Positions 18,593 through 28,276 are shown, counted from the first letter of the stretch. The stretch: 64,000 bases of DNA from Promethearchaeota archaeon (GCA_019058445.1 JAHPZA010000006.1:558001-622000), one strand, 5' to 3'. The notes: generated by a model from the sequence alone, not told the origin. Translations and numbers: made by a program.

Positions 18593-19435
18593 ATGTATAA
18601 ATATGGGATTAATTTATTATTGTGGACAAGCTGTTTTACTAAAAAAGATTTATACTTAATTAAAAAAGTAAAAGAACTAGGCTGTGATGTTGTTGAAATA
18701 CCAATTTTTAATCCTGAAGATTTTCCCTCCGAGTTAGTTAAAAATGAACTGGTAAAATATGAGTTAGAAGCATGTGTATGTTATGGATGCGAAAGGGAGT
18801 CTGATATTGCATCATTAGATAACAAAATAAGAAAAAAAGGCATTGAAAGATTTAAAAAAGCTATAGATCACACTAAGATCTTAGGAGCAACCAAAATTGG
18901 AGGGGTGGTTTATAAAGCGGGAGGTATGTTTACAGGATCAGCACCTTCAGATGTAGAGTGGAGTAATTCAGTTAATTCAATGCGAGAAATAGCAAGATAT
19001 GCCCATCAATTTAACATTTCAATCTGTGTTGAACAGATCAATAGGTACGAGACATATTTTATTAATACCACTAAAGACGCCTTAAATTACTGCTTAGATG
19101 TTGGAAAACCAAATATGCAAGTTCTACTTGATACTCATCATTTAATTCTGGAAGAATTGAACTTGTACGATGCGATTCTTATGACCGGGAATCGATTAGG
19201 GCATTTTCATACCTCTGAAAATAATAGAGGAATTCCTGGAACAGGACAAGTAGATTGGATTAATGTGTATAAAGCCTTAAAAAAGATTAAGTACTCTGGA
19301 TGGTTGGTTATAGAATCTTTTTATATTGGCTTTGGGAATATTTGGAAACCACTCGCAGATTCTCCAGAACAATTAGTGATTCAAGGATTGAATAATCTAA
19401 AAAATATTGAAGAACAAATCAAAAATGAACGATAA
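18593..19435 (+). CDS. Sugar phosphate isomerase/epimerase (tagatose/psicose 3-epimerase type)
   Basis: A 280-aa TIM-barrel epimerase. Four metal ligands are recognisable: E in CVEQINRYE, D in VLLDTHH, H in GHFHTSENNRG and E in VIESFY. The HTSENNRGIPGTGQVDW loop is typical of ketose 3-epimerases. It is a distant paralogue of the IolO-like protein at 13046 and could act on inosose, 2-keto-myo-inositol or a ketohexose. It lies near iolN but has its own AT-rich upstream region. Confidence 0.8.
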   Translation: MYKYGINLLLWTSCFTKKDLYLIKKVKELGCDVVEIPIFNPEDFPSELVKNELVKYELEACVCYGCERESDIASLDNKIRKKGIERFKKAIDHTKILGATKIGGVVYKAGGMFTGSAPSDVEWSNSVNSMREIARYAHQFNISICVEQINRYETYFINTTKDALNYCLDVGKPNMQVLLDTHHLILEELNLYDAILMTGNRLGHFHTSENNRGIPGTGQVDWINVYKALKKIKYSGWLVIESFYIGFGNIWKPLADSPEQLVIQGLNNLKNIEEQIKNER

Positions 19436-19516
19436 GTAAAAGAAATATTACATAATTTAATATAATCCAAGAATAAAGAAAATTTAAAAAAAATTTTAAT
19501 CAATATTAATAATTCA

Positions 19517-20347
19517 TTAATCTTTTGTACTTAGTAAGGATCCCTTTAATTCTTCTGCAAGATTTCCTAATCTATTTGCAGTAGCAGTAATTTCTTCCAT
19601 TGACGCTGTTTGTTCCTCTGTAGAGGCACTAATCCCTTCCATTGAACCAGAGGTTATTTGAATTTTTTTAATAATTTCATCAATTTTATTACCAGTATCC
19701 ATTACCGCTTTCTTTGATTCTTCAGCCAATTTTCTGACCTCATCAGCTACGACTGCAAATCCTCGTCCATGCTCCCCTGCTCTCCCTGCTTCTATGCTTG
19801 CGTTTAGGGCCAAAAGATTCGTTTGTTCAGAAACATTTCTAATCAGATGCATAATTGTGTTTAATTCATTAGTTGAAGCAGTAACCTCTTGAGCATTGCT
19901 AGAAATAACTTGGGCTGTGCTTGCAATTTCTTCAGAAGAAGCATTGACTTCGCTGGCACTAGCAGCTAATTCTGTTGCCATATTAGCTACATTTATACTT
20001 GCATTTGACGCGGTATCAATTACATTTCTCATTTTGTCATTAGACTCTTGAAGCCCTGACTCGATAATTGGGATTATAATCCAAAAGATTCCGACAGTTG
20101 CTACAAATATCATAAAACCCGATGCAAAAGCATCTCCAAAAGCTTCACTCCAGAAACCCAATTTTTCCATAGCATTCCCTAAAGCAAATAACCCCGCTCC
20201 AGCAAAGAAAAAGCAAAAAGTTAAATTTGTCATACTTTTCTTTCGTAAATATGCATGGAATGCTATTGCTGTTGCACCAAAGAAACAAATCATTCCAATA
20301 AAATTAAATGTTCCATCAATAAGATCCACCATTGTAGTTCTCACCAC
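19517..20347 (-). CDS. MCP-type signalling protein with three membrane helices
   Basis: A 276-aa paralogue of the MCP at 12112: three or four hydrophobic segments, then the signalling coiled coil with the tip [20 protein letters not shown] and [19 protein letters not shown] and sensor domains are absent. It overlaps the upstream 103-aa membrane gene by 7 bases (GTG start inside the previous stop region); an ATG at 20332 is an alternative start. The overlap argues that the two membrane proteins are made together and perhaps form one sensor unit. Confidence 0.8.
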   Translation of the reverse strand: MVRTTMVDLIDGTFNFIGMICFFGATAIAFHAYLRKKSMTNLTFCFFFAGAGLFALGNAMEKLGFWSEAFGDAFASGFMIFVATVGIFWIIIPIIESGLQESNDKMRNVIDTASNASINVANMATELAASASEVNASSEEIASTAQVISSNAQEVTASTNELNTIMHLIRNVSEQTNLLALNASIEAGRAGEHGRGFAVVADEVRKLAEESKKAVMDTGNKIDEIIKKIQITSGSMEGISASTEEQTASMEEITATANRLGNLAEELKGSLLSTKD

Positions 20348-20652
20348 CCCTCCTTTTTAGGGGATTTTGATTGTACTGTTAGCTTTTTAGACATTTTGAT
20401 ATAATGCATAAAGATCATTGCACCAAGAAAAGAGATTCCAGCTAGCATGATAAAAAAATGCTCTAAAAAATTAAATAAGTCTGGTGCAACAAAAGCTTCT
20501 ATATTTGTAAAAAGGAATGAAAGTGCAAGAAATGAGGCACCTGGTACTACTAAAAGCATTTCCTTTCTCTTTTTGATAACGATAGGAGCAAAAGCAAAAT
20601 CAATTATACAAAGCAGTAGTGGTATGAATTCAAGTAGTTCAAATTCTGGCAT
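20341..20652 (-). CDS. Small integral membrane protein, partner of MCP-like protein
   Basis: A 103-aa protein with three hydrophobic segments ([21 protein letters not shown], a second one at about 30-50, and a third at about 65-87) and a basic tail. Its stop overlaps the start of the MCP-like gene downstream. The helical layout is similar to the membrane part of that MCP, so the pair may together make a six-helix membrane sensor. No known domain is recognised. Confidence 0.65.
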   Translation of the reverse strand: MPEFELLEFIPLLLCIIDFAFAPIVIKKRKEMLLVVPGASFLALSFLFTNIEAFVAPDLFNFLEHFFIMLAGISFLGAMIFMHYIKMSKKLTVQSKSPKKEGW

Positions 20653-20975
20653 TAATTATCACCTTCCTCGTTTTATAATAATTATTGTTACATAGAACGT
20701 ACTATAATTTTTACTTAAGTTTTCCTTGATAAGTTATTGTTTGTTTTACACGTACGTATAAGTTTTTTTTAAATATTAATTCGAATTCACTACCTAAGAG
20801 TATAGTTGTATACAATCTAACTACAAAAGAGTAAAAAACCAATTCTACTGAATATATATTCAATTAACCGTATAAAGAAGTTTAACCATTAGATGATTAG
20901 CTCATATTTTTTAAAAATTAGTAGAATTAATTGATATTTAAGATTTGATTACTCGAATGTAAAAAAGATAAAAGA

Positions 20976-21080
20976 TGGGCCTAGCAGGATTCGAACCTGC
21001 GACATCCCAGTCCGAAGCCGGGTACCCTTTCTGGAAATCTTCCTTGGTGGAAGGTAAAATCCAGACTAGATTACAGGCCC
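20976..21080 (-). tRNA. tRNA-Arg(TCG) with an intron in the D-loop
   Basis: Read on the minus strand: acceptor GGGCCTG/TAGGCCC, D stem ATCT/GGGT, anticodon stem CCCGG/CTGGG with 7-nt loop CTTCGGA (anticodon TCG at 21015-21013), and T arm GCAGG-TTCGAAT-CCTGC, discriminator A. CCA is not encoded. The D-loop region (21028-21067) is 40 nt instead of about 10, so roughly 30 nt must be an intron. Its arms TCTGGA/TCCAGA and CTTCC/GGAAG pair. Exact splice sites are not assigned. No intron in the anticodon loop. Confidence 0.85.
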
Positions 21081-21233
21081 GCGTTGAAAATCTTGCGTTC
21101 TTTGATGAAAATATTAAGATGACTAATGTTATTATATTTTCATCTAGTATTTCTAAAAAAGATTTTCATAAACCATTAAGCGATTTTAAAAAGATTGCGT
21201 TCCTAAAAAACATGGGTTTGAAAGATAAATTAT

Positions 21234-21668
21234 TTATTTCTTACATTTGGAAACTAATTTCATATAATCTACTAAAAGTCGAAGAAAATTTTTCACTTTG
21301 AAAGCATGAGAAAGATTTCCATGGACTTTCATCCATCCTTTCATATATGCTTCAGTCCCGCTTATTTCACCCTTAAATATGTTTAGTATCAAATCTTTGG
21401 TAAAAAAAATTCGGATTGAAGTATTCTTATTAACTCCTTTTTTATATGTGATATTTCCTTTAGAAACACCAATCCAAAAGTTAAAGCTTAAATCGGTTAT
21501 ATGAAATTGATATACTGCATCAAAATCAATTATTTCTTCTAATAACTCATCAGTTGTTTGGATTAAATTAATGCCAAAATTGATAAATTTATCTAGTACT
21601 TGCACTACTTCTTGATCATTATCAGTTAATTTATTTATAATTGAATCAATAGAATAGGTGATTAACAC
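21234..21668 (-). CDS. SCP2-like sterol-carrier fold protein
   Basis: A 144-aa protein matching the SCP2 pattern: strands FHITDLSFNFWIGVSKGNI, helix TKDLILNIFKGEISGTEAYM and KGWMKVHGNLSHAFKVKNFL. The GTEAYMKGWMKVHGNL segment corresponds to the TSAYMAGDITVEGNL segment of the paralogue at 23771. SCP2 domains bind lipids or acyl chains. It ends about 150 bp from the tRNA-Arg gene, which is on the same strand. Specific role unknown. Confidence 0.7.
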   Translation of the reverse strand: MLITYSIDSIINKLTDNDQEVVQVLDKFINFGINLIQTTDELLEEIIDFDAVYQFHITDLSFNFWIGVSKGNITYKKGVNKNTSIRIFFTKDLILNIFKGEISGTEAYMKGWMKVHGNLSHAFKVKNFLRLLVDYMKLVSKCKK

Positions 21669-22013
21669 TGTAAATTCTCTATTTACTGATTTGTTATTAG
21701 ATATATATGGTGCTCTATAAACAAATTGTACTTTTTAAAATATTTATATTTTTCTATTGAAACGATGCTAAAATGGAATTAAAGTGTTAAAAATTGATAA
21801 GTCATTTTAAATCTTTCAATTAGTTTATTTAGCTATTCTTTTGCAAGCTTTTAATCATTATATTTTCATTTCGGTTTGAAAATTAACATTAAATAAATTA
21901 AAAAAAAATAATACCTTACTCTTAGAATATGCTTAAATTTAAGTGTTAGAATAAAATTTTTAAGTTTTTAATTATTTGTTTTGTTATAGAAATTTTGTAT
22001 CTCTAACTTTTCT
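21669..22013. other. AT-rich intergenic region, no gene seen
   Basis: About 345 bases upstream of tRNA-Asp and of the SCP2 gene. Only poly-A/T tracts and TATA-like stretches are present; no open frame with a Shine-Dalgarno site and no stable stem. Confidence 0.5.
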
Positions 22014-22151
22014 GCCCACATAGTGTAGAGTAAGGTTTTACTTCGAACCTACACATAACTCGGTCCAGCATTCGGGACTGTCACTCCTGCGACGCGGGTT
22101 CAAAGAGATGTGCGCTTTCCGCACATGAAGAAAATCCCGCTGTGGGCGCCA
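22014..22151 (+). tRNA. tRNA-Asp(GTC) with two introns (D-loop and T-loop), CCA encoded
   Basis: Acceptor GCCCACA/TGTGGGC (22014-22020, 22141-22147), D stem GTGT/GCAT, anticodon stem CGGGA/TCCTG around CTGTCAC (anticodon GTC at 22080-22082), and T stem GCGGG/CCCGC. The discriminator is G and CCA follows at 22149-22151. The D-loop spans 41 nt (22027-22067) and must contain about 30 nt of intron, with AGGTT/AACCT arms. The T-loop reads TTCAAA, then about 30 extra nt (22105-22134) with a 7-bp hairpin ATGTGCG/CGCACAT, then T. Removing it restores TTCAAAT. Confidence 0.87.
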
Positions 22152-22296
22152 TTCTTTCTATTTTATTTATTTTGCATTAGAGTAAGAGGTTTTCTGTATT
22201 TTTCACTAAGAAAATTCTTTATCCGTATTCTAAAGATCTCTATTCTTGGAAGATTGATACACTATATCTTGAAAAAAATCAAAAATATCGACAGTT

Positions 22297-23493
22297 TTAA
22301 ATCTTTTCCATTTGTAAATCTATTAGTAAAATTAAAGCAATTATTAAATATATGGCGAAACCCACTGAAATCGCAAAAAAGGCAAGAGTTAAATCAATAC
22401 TCGCTAAATAAGCGGCAAATATGGGGGTAATTAAGAAGGTTAATCCTAATGAGCTTTCAATGATATTCGAATACTTTGAAGTCTGATATTTGACATTTTG
22501 CATTAAAGATAACTTTATTCCGAAAGAAATCAAGATCCCAGCAAAAAACCCCATCAATAAATACAGAATTGCAAATATAAAAAAGTCTGTATTAATCCCG
22601 AAAAAGAAAAATATGACAAGTAAAGCAGTTAAACAAATGACTGCTGCTTTCTTTAATGAATTAAGTGATAAATAACTGGAAAAGGTAGTCGATATTAATT
22701 GTGTTATTAATGAAAAGGCTGAGAGTAAATAGACAGTATATGGCTCAAATTCAATAATTTCAGATTTGATAGGATATAAAATGTTAATACTCCCTTTCGC
22801 AAAAGCAAACGAAGTAACTAATAATATAGGTAAGATTTTAGGAATCTTATAATCTTTAGATTTATTGTAGTTTGAATTTGAATGTCCGCTAATTCGATCC
22901 AGATCCACTGTATCTACGTTATACTTTTGCGATTCTTGAAAAAAGAGTAAAGAAATGAAGGTAGCAACAAAAACTAATACTGGCGCGGCAAAAAATATGA
23001 TTTTCAAATCATCGATTATATATAAGATTAAGGCCCCTATAAGAAATCCCGATAAGATTCCGAAATTCCATCCAAAATTGAACCTTGACAATTGTCTATT
23101 ATGATTTTGAAATGCATTATCAGAAATACTTGATTGTAAATTGGTCCAAAATAATCCTGTGATTAATCCCTCCGCCAATCTTGAAACAAGAAATATTATA
23201 GGATCTAAGGTAAAATAAAATATTAATTGTGCTAAGGATGTTCCTAAAAGAGCTATTGTAACACTTGACTTCCTGCCAATCTTATCCCCAATATTCTTAA
23301 ATAAAAGTGGAGAAAAACAATAAGTCATGGCAGCTCCCGCGACAATCAACCCTATCATCCTTACATCAACTCCTTGTCTGAAAAAATATAATGGGATTGC
23401 TAAAGCAATTAAGGAATTATTTATAGGATAAAGTAATGCTAAGCATATTACGGGCCAGAACCGCCATTTTTGGTCGAAATCGGTGTGTTCCAT
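22297..23493 (-). CDS. MFS transporter
   Basis: A 398-aa major facilitator protein with 12 hydrophobic helices. The loop-2/3 motif FKNIGDKIGRKSSVTIALLG (about 66-85) is a good MFS motif A (G-D-x-x-G-R-K). A hydrophilic central loop (about 180-215: KYNVDTVDLDRISGHSNSNYNKSKDYK) separates the halves. It starts about 280 bp from the SCP2 gene at 23771, divergently. Drug or small-molecule export is typical of this branch. Substrate unknown. Confidence 0.8.
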   Translation of the reverse strand: MEHTDFDQKWRFWPVICLALLYPINNSLIALAIPLYFFRQGVDVRMIGLIVAGAAMTYCFSPLLFKNIGDKIGRKSSVTIALLGTSLAQLIFYFTLDPIIFLVSRLAEGLITGLFWTNLQSSISDNAFQNHNRQLSRFNFGWNFGILSGFLIGALILYIIDDLKIIFFAAPVLVFVATFISLLFFQESQKYNVDTVDLDRISGHSNSNYNKSKDYKIPKILPILLVTSFAFAKGSINILYPIKSEIIEFEPYTVYLLSAFSLITQLISTTFSSYLSLNSLKKAAVICLTALLVIFFFFGINTDFFIFAILYLLMGFFAGILISFGIKLSLMQNVKYQTSKYSNIIESSLGLTFLITPIFAAYLASIDLTLAFFAISVGFAIYLIIALILLIDLQMEKI

Positions 23494-23770
23494 TATGTTT
23501 TCTTGACTCGCTCATTTGTAGGTAAGGAAATACCAATAAAAATAATTCATATAAGAAAAAATTTTCCGTTTTTTCAAAGATTATTTTAGTTTTACACTAT
23601 ATCGACTTTTTTCTCACGTGAATTTTAAGTCTACTTTGCGAATCCAAAAATATACTTTTTAAATTTTCGTATTATTGAAATAAACCTTTTTATATTGTCT
23701 TTGCATTATATTACATACCGTTTAAATACAATTTTTAAATAATTAAATTCAAAAATAAGGTTGAAGAATA

Positions 23771-24199
23771 ATGGTTGATGCAGATCTTATAAGTAAAGTA
23801 AAAGGTTTAATTGACGCTGGAGCGGATGCAGCCTCTCCAGATGATTTAACTACCATGTATGAATTATACAAGCAAATTGCTGTAGAAAACGAAGATCTTA
23901 AAGAAGAATTAGAAGACATGGACATTGTTGTCCAACAAGTCATCACTGACAAGGACGCAAAATTCTGGATGAAAGCCAAAGAAGGTGCTCTTGAGTATGG
24001 CTCTGGTGATGTTGACAATCCAAGTTTCACTTTCTCATGCACCTTAGCTGTCGGTGCTGGAATGCTTTATGGTGAAGTAGACGCCACTAGCGCATACATG
24101 GCTGGGGACATTACTGTAGAAGGTAACCTTCAAGATGCTATGGCCTTTCAAGAGATTATTGAATTAGCCATGGAAGCTTTTGAAGATTTAGCTGATTAG
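23771..24199 (+). CDS. SCP2-like sterol-carrier fold protein, acidic
   Basis: A 142-aa very acidic protein with an SCP2 core: AKFWMKAKEGALEYGSGD (strands), NPSFTFSCTLAVGAGMLYGE, VDATSAYMAGDITVEGNLQD and a final helix EIIELAMEAFEDL. It has GC-richer, well-optimised codons compared with neighbours, suggesting strong expression. It is free-standing behind a 270-bp upstream region. Likely binds hydrophobic ligands; partner unknown. Confidence 0.78.
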   Translation: MVDADLISKVKGLIDAGADAASPDDLTTMYELYKQIAVENEDLKEELEDMDIVVQQVITDKDAKFWMKAKEGALEYGSGDVDNPSFTFSCTLAVGAGMLYGEVDATSAYMAGDITVEGNLQDAMAFQEIIELAMEAFEDLAD

Positions 24200-24240
24200 A
24201 AATAAGCCTTTAGCATTTTGAATTAGTAAATAATTAAATT

Positions 24241-24290
24241 CTTTTTTCTTTTTATTTACTATTCTCGTTTTTTTTTTATGTTTTTATTTT
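24241..24290 (+). terminator. T-rich terminator region after the SCP2 gene
   Basis: Several T runs, including one of ten, lie about 40-90 bases after the SCP2-like stop, just before the stop codon of the convergent U32 peptidase. Confidence 0.4.
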
Positions 24291-25519
24291 ATTACTTCTA
24301 ATTTGAAAATTTTATCGTTCTTCTTCACAGGTTTATCTACTAAAATTCCGACACTAATACTTTTACTCTTAACCAGAGGTGTTTCAGTTAAATTCTTTTT
24401 TTGCTTGATTTGAAGAGAATTGATTTTTTGACGTAGGTATGTGCTTGTATGAGTCCCTATTATATAAATTTCATCATTTAATTTCAGTTTCCCCGAAGTT
24501 AACAAAATTTTCGCAGCTTTTTTTTCAGGATAATAAGATAAAACTTTACCAATTTCTTTTTTTCTAAAGTCCGACACATTTCCTTCTCTTTCTCTTTCAA
24601 TCTCGCTTCCTTTTGGTAATCCAAAATAAAAACCAGTTGAAAAACCCCTGTTATAAACTTTTCTTAATCGATTTAACCAATCATCAACTTTTTTCTGAGT
24701 AATTGAATTATTATAGTAAGCATCGATTGCTTCACGATAGCATGAAGTCGCTTCTTCAATATAAATGGGATCTCTCATTCGACCCTCAATTTTAAACGCA
24801 TCAATATTTGCTTCGATTAACTTAGGGATATACTCAATCATACAAAGATCTTTGGAATTTATGAAAAATACTCCATCATAAAGGAATTTATTATTCTGAT
24901 TATCAAACACGTTCCACGTTCTGCGACAAGGTTGAATACATCTCCCTCTATTTGCCGAATAATCCTGAGATCCGCACACTTCTGCTGAGAAATAACACCT
25001 CCCTGAAATTGAAGTACATTGGGCTCCATGTACGAATACTTCAATTTGACTAGTGTTTAATTTACTTTTTACATCTTTTATTTGTTCTAACGATAATTCT
25101 CTTGCGAGTATCAACCTTTCTGCTCCTAAATCCTCGTAAAACTGCGCAGTTCGAGAGTTTGAGATGTTTGCTTGGGTTGAAATATGAAATTTTAGACCCT
25201 TTTGTTTTGCTAATTCTATTGCTCCAATATCATGAATGATTAGTGCATCAATTTCAGCTTCTACAGCTTTATTTAAAATTTTCTCTAACATCTCGAATTC
25301 ATTTTCGTAAATTATTACATTCGTGGTTAAGTAGGCCCTAATATTATTATCATGACAGAGTTTGACAATTTTATTTAAATCTTCCAGCTTAAAATTATCG
25401 CTATACATTCGCATGTTTAATGATTCGATTCCAAAATACACGGCATTTGTTTTGTCTAAAATTGCATTTAAAGATTTGAAATTCTTCAATGGAGCCATTA
25501 GCTCAACTTTTTTATTCAT
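24284..25519 (-). CDS. Peptidase U32 family protein
   Basis: A 411-aa U32-family protein. The family signature is visible as EVFVHGAQCTSISGRCYFS (about residues 161-179), and more cysteines follow (VCGSQ, RGRCIQPCR). Several U32 members are Fe-S proteins that act in tRNA or ubiquinone hydroxylation (UbiU, TrhP) rather than as peptidases, and the cysteine cluster here (CTSISGRC...C...CIQPC) fits that. No partner gene is adjacent. A C-terminal beta-barrel-like region follows at about 320-411. Confidence 0.8.
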   Translation of the reverse strand: MNKKVELMAPLKNFKSLNAILDKTNAVYFGIESLNMRMYSDNFKLEDLNKIVKLCHDNNIRAYLTTNVIIYENEFEMLEKILNKAVEAEIDALIIHDIGAIELAKQKGLKFHISTQANISNSRTAQFYEDLGAERLILARELSLEQIKDVKSKLNTSQIEVFVHGAQCTSISGRCYFSAEVCGSQDYSANRGRCIQPCRRTWNVFDNQNNKFLYDGVFFINSKDLCMIEYIPKLIEANIDAFKIEGRMRDPIYIEEATSCYREAIDAYYNNSITQKKVDDWLNRLRKVYNRGFSTGFYFGLPKGSEIEREREGNVSDFRKKEIGKVLSYYPEKKAAKILLTSGKLKLNDEIYIIGTHTSTYLRQKINSLQIKQKKNLTETPLVKSKSISVGILVDKPVKKNDKIFKLEVIK

Positions 25520-25679
25520 TTTTTAATCAACTTTAAGATGGATGGTCTATTTTAGGTAAAATTTTAGATTATTGAAATAAAATTTTTTTAACTAATGAAA
25601 TATAATGAATCTAATCTTAATTGTTTATGATATAATTTTGAAAAAAAATAAGTGAAATAATAATTAAAAAAAATTTTGA

Positions 25680-27368
25680 TTAAAATGTAGTATACCAGAA
25701 GTAAAATAGCACTAAGCCAATTATAAAAGCGAGAATTGCCCAGAAATATGTAAAATGCTTCGCATAATTTCGAAATCGTTTTCCGGTTTCTGTTTCAATA
25801 GTATCCACTTGAATATAAGGGCTTGGACCGCGTCGGTACCAGCCTTTAATTCTTACTCTTTGACCAACTATTTTTTTAACTCGAGCAATGGCAAAAAAGA
25901 AATCTACTATGCCCAGACCAAACCTATAATCAATATACATAAGTCCAGTATTATCCTGTAAATATAAATCTTCTCCGAAATAGTAACCAGGCATACCTCT
26001 CCCAACAACTCGTCCCTCTATAAATGTTGGAATAGTCCGTATTGGCGACACTTTAATATTCGTTACGAGTTCCAAAACATTCTTCGGTTCAAAGCCGCTT
26101 TTATAGATGAATTTTGTTTTTATGAGTGAGCCAAAACCGATTAAATAAAACCCAGCTGCCCAAAATAGCAAGAGATTAGATAATGTTAGGGTGTTTACTA
26201 AAATATCCAACATACCTGCGGCTCCAAATATCCAAAGTACTGTCATTGCACCTAAAGCAATAAAAATCAATAGAGGTAAGAATTTTACTGTTACATCTAC
26301 TAAAAACTCGTCCATCATCGTTTTTCCTGCTTGTTCTTTCTTTATTTGCTTAGCTTTTGAGAAATCTAACTCTGGTTTGAGTCCATACAGCTCACATTGA
26401 TTATTCAATCGCATGATTCTTTTAGCTGGTAGTGGATGGGTACTAAACATTTGATAATATTTTGCCCATGGATTAAAAAGATCCCAGCTTGCTGCTGCCT
26501 GAATCGCATCCTTAGAATATTTTCCTGAACCGCTCATACTTGCCGCTGCAAACGATACTGCGCTTCTTGGATCAAAAATTCCTATGCCTCTCAAAGCTCT
26601 CACAGTTGATTTCTGTTTTTCTTCATACTGAGCATCTATTAATAATCCGTATGCGATTTTTACTAGTGCTGTGGATAATGTATTTGGATTTTCTGTGAGT
26701 TCTCCAGCATGCTCATCAGCATAATATTCTCTTATTCGACTGATAATTAAAGATATTAGATAACTAATAAAGTAAGCGATATATGATAGCACGGCGATTG
26801 CGATTAAAGCTAATCCTATAGCTGCTCCCTCTTTATCACTGGCTCTGCTCCACCTACTAGAATAGAAAGCCCATCTTGCAATTGTTAACAGCAATAATGG
26901 AATTGCAAAAACCAACGTCATCAATATAAAATCGTTATGAACCACATGTCCTAATTCGTGGCTTACAACAGCTTTTTGCTCTTCTTCATTTAGATAGTTT
27001 AAAATTCCTGTAGTAATTACGATTCTTGCCGTATTTTTCGTCCATCCAAATGTAAACGCGTTAGGATTCCCATCCCGTATAATACCCATTCGAGGAGTTT
27101 TAATCCCTCTTACAGCAATCACTTTATCAACGGCTTCTGCAAGATGCGGAAACTGAGCTCTAAATTGGTCGTAAGGTATCCACTCGATGCGATATATCCA
27201 ATTAATGATGAAAGGAGATATTAAGTATTGTAGGAAAATGAAGAACAATGTTATTCCAATCATTAACCATAAAGACCAGTTGTACCAGATCCCTATTGCA
27301 AACACAATTGCATAAATGAGTCCAAATAGCGCTATTAATGCCAAAGTTGAACTTAATCTCAGACCTAT
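25680..27368 (-). CDS. M48 family membrane metallopeptidase (HtpX-like), probable AUA start
   Basis: Zinc metallopeptidase of the HtpX/Ste24 type in the cytoplasmic membrane. HELGH lies at residues 129-133 counted from TTG 27344, with the third ligand in REYYADEHAGEL. There are N-terminal membrane helices, two more around HELGH, two near 355-410 and one at the C-terminus, with an OB/NfeD-like beta segment between (about 430-525). The conserved start region GLRLSST extends 8 codons upstream of the first usable TTG. An ATA at 27368 lies 6 nt after AGGTGA, so AUA is the likely initiator. Quality control of membrane proteins is the family role. Confidence 0.82.
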   Translation of the reverse strand: MGLRLSSTLALIALFGLIYAIVFAIGIWYNWSLWLMIGITLFFIFLQYLISPFIINWIYRIEWIPYDQFRAQFPHLAEAVDKVIAVRGIKTPRMGIIRDGNPNAFTFGWTKNTARIVITTGILNYLNEEEQKAVVSHELGHVVHNDFILMTLVFAIPLLLLTIARWAFYSSRWSRASDKEGAAIGLALIAIAVLSYIAYFISYLISLIISRIREYYADEHAGELTENPNTLSTALVKIAYGLLIDAQYEEKQKSTVRALRGIGIFDPRSAVSFAAASMSGSGKYSKDAIQAAASWDLFNPWAKYYQMFSTHPLPAKRIMRLNNQCELYGLKPELDFSKAKQIKKEQAGKTMMDEFLVDVTVKFLPLLIFIALGAMTVLWIFGAAGMLDILVNTLTLSNLLLFWAAGFYLIGFGSLIKTKFIYKSGFEPKNVLELVTNIKVSPIRTIPTFIEGRVVGRGMPGYYFGEDLYLQDNTGLMYIDYRFGLGIVDFFFAIARVKKIVGQRVRIKGWYRRGPSPYIQVDTIETETGKRFRNYAKHFTYFWAILAFIIGLVLFYFWYTTF

Positions 27369-27631
27369 AGTTAATCACCTTTTAGTCTTTATTTTTTTTT
27401 TTTATTTTATCTTGGAAAATCAGAATATACATTCTTAGGTAAATAAACTCTTACCGCAATTATATTTTTTTGTATTTTAGGATATAAATTATCGATGATA
27501 TGTTGATATTACTTTGAATTAATATTAGTGATCTAAGTAGTATTTTTATTATCAATAATATTGCAAACAGTTAAAACGTTAGATTTTTATTATTATTTAA
27601 AAACTAATATTGTTTCCGACATTAAAGTGAA

Positions 27632-28276
27632 TTGACTTTGAATGGTGAGAAGAAAAAGCTAGTTGACGCCACTAGCAATTTGGTGCACCAGCAATTCTAT
27701 AAAGAAGGGCAAGATATTATTTTAGGTAGAACGCCTGATGTTAAAGTCAAAATCAGCAAGTCGGGACAAATCATCAAAAAATTCGAAGATTTATTCAATG
27801 ATAATCTCCATTATTTTATAGAAGGCAATTATAAGAAATTTCTGCAACCTTTTAAAAAAATTAAAGGGGTAAACGAAGAAACTATTCATCAAATACATGA
27901 AGATTTAGAAAATAAACTTGAACACTTTAAGGACGAAAATTCGGAAACTGGAAATATCATTACGTATACCCTTGTTTTAAGTGCCTTAATTTCGAGAATC
28001 AGAGACATTCATTTTAATGACTCTATTGAAGAAGTTAGAAATAGAATCAGTAAAAAATCCAGAAAAAAATCTTCTGTTCTAAGTGAAGTTGAGGTTCAAG
28101 AAGCATTGGATAATCTTTTTATGAGAAATAACAAAAATATCTCAATCTTATATAATATATCATACTTATGTGCTTTGGCAGAATCGTTCAATTACAAAAA
28201 GGTAGTGCATATTTGTAATATACAAAAGAGCAAATTCATTAATCGAATTGTAAGGATGATAGTATCCTCAAGTTAA
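27632..28276 (+). CDS. Hypothetical alpha-helical protein
   Basis: A 214-aa, lysine- and asparagine-rich soluble protein starting at TTG (AAAGTGA lies just upstream). It is mostly helical by composition, with a basic middle (KKSRKKS, about residues 145-151) and no membrane segment, metal motif or P-loop. It is convergent with the longin-like gene at 28331, and its start is divergent from the M48 peptidase. I recognise no family and assign no function. Confidence 0.6.
   Translation: MTLNGEKKKLVDATSNLVHQQFYKEGQDIILGRTPDVKVKISKSGQIIKKFEDLFNDNLHYFIEGNYKKFLQPFKKIKGVNEETIHQIHEDLENKLEHFKDENSETGNIITYTLVLSALISRIRDIHFNDSIEEVRNRISKKSRKKSSVLSEVEVQEALDNLFMRNNKNISILYNISYLCALAESFNYKKVVHICNIQKSKFINRIVRMIVSSS

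Noticed and set aside
20975..21301. Plus-strand open frame beginning MGLAGFEPATSQ
   Set aside because: It is the antisense of tRNA-Arg: this peptide start is a well-known artefact of translated tRNA T-arms.
22110..22430. Plus-strand open frame starting inside tRNA-Asp
   Set aside because: It overlaps the tRNA 3' half and runs into the MFS gene antisense; no ribosome-binding site.
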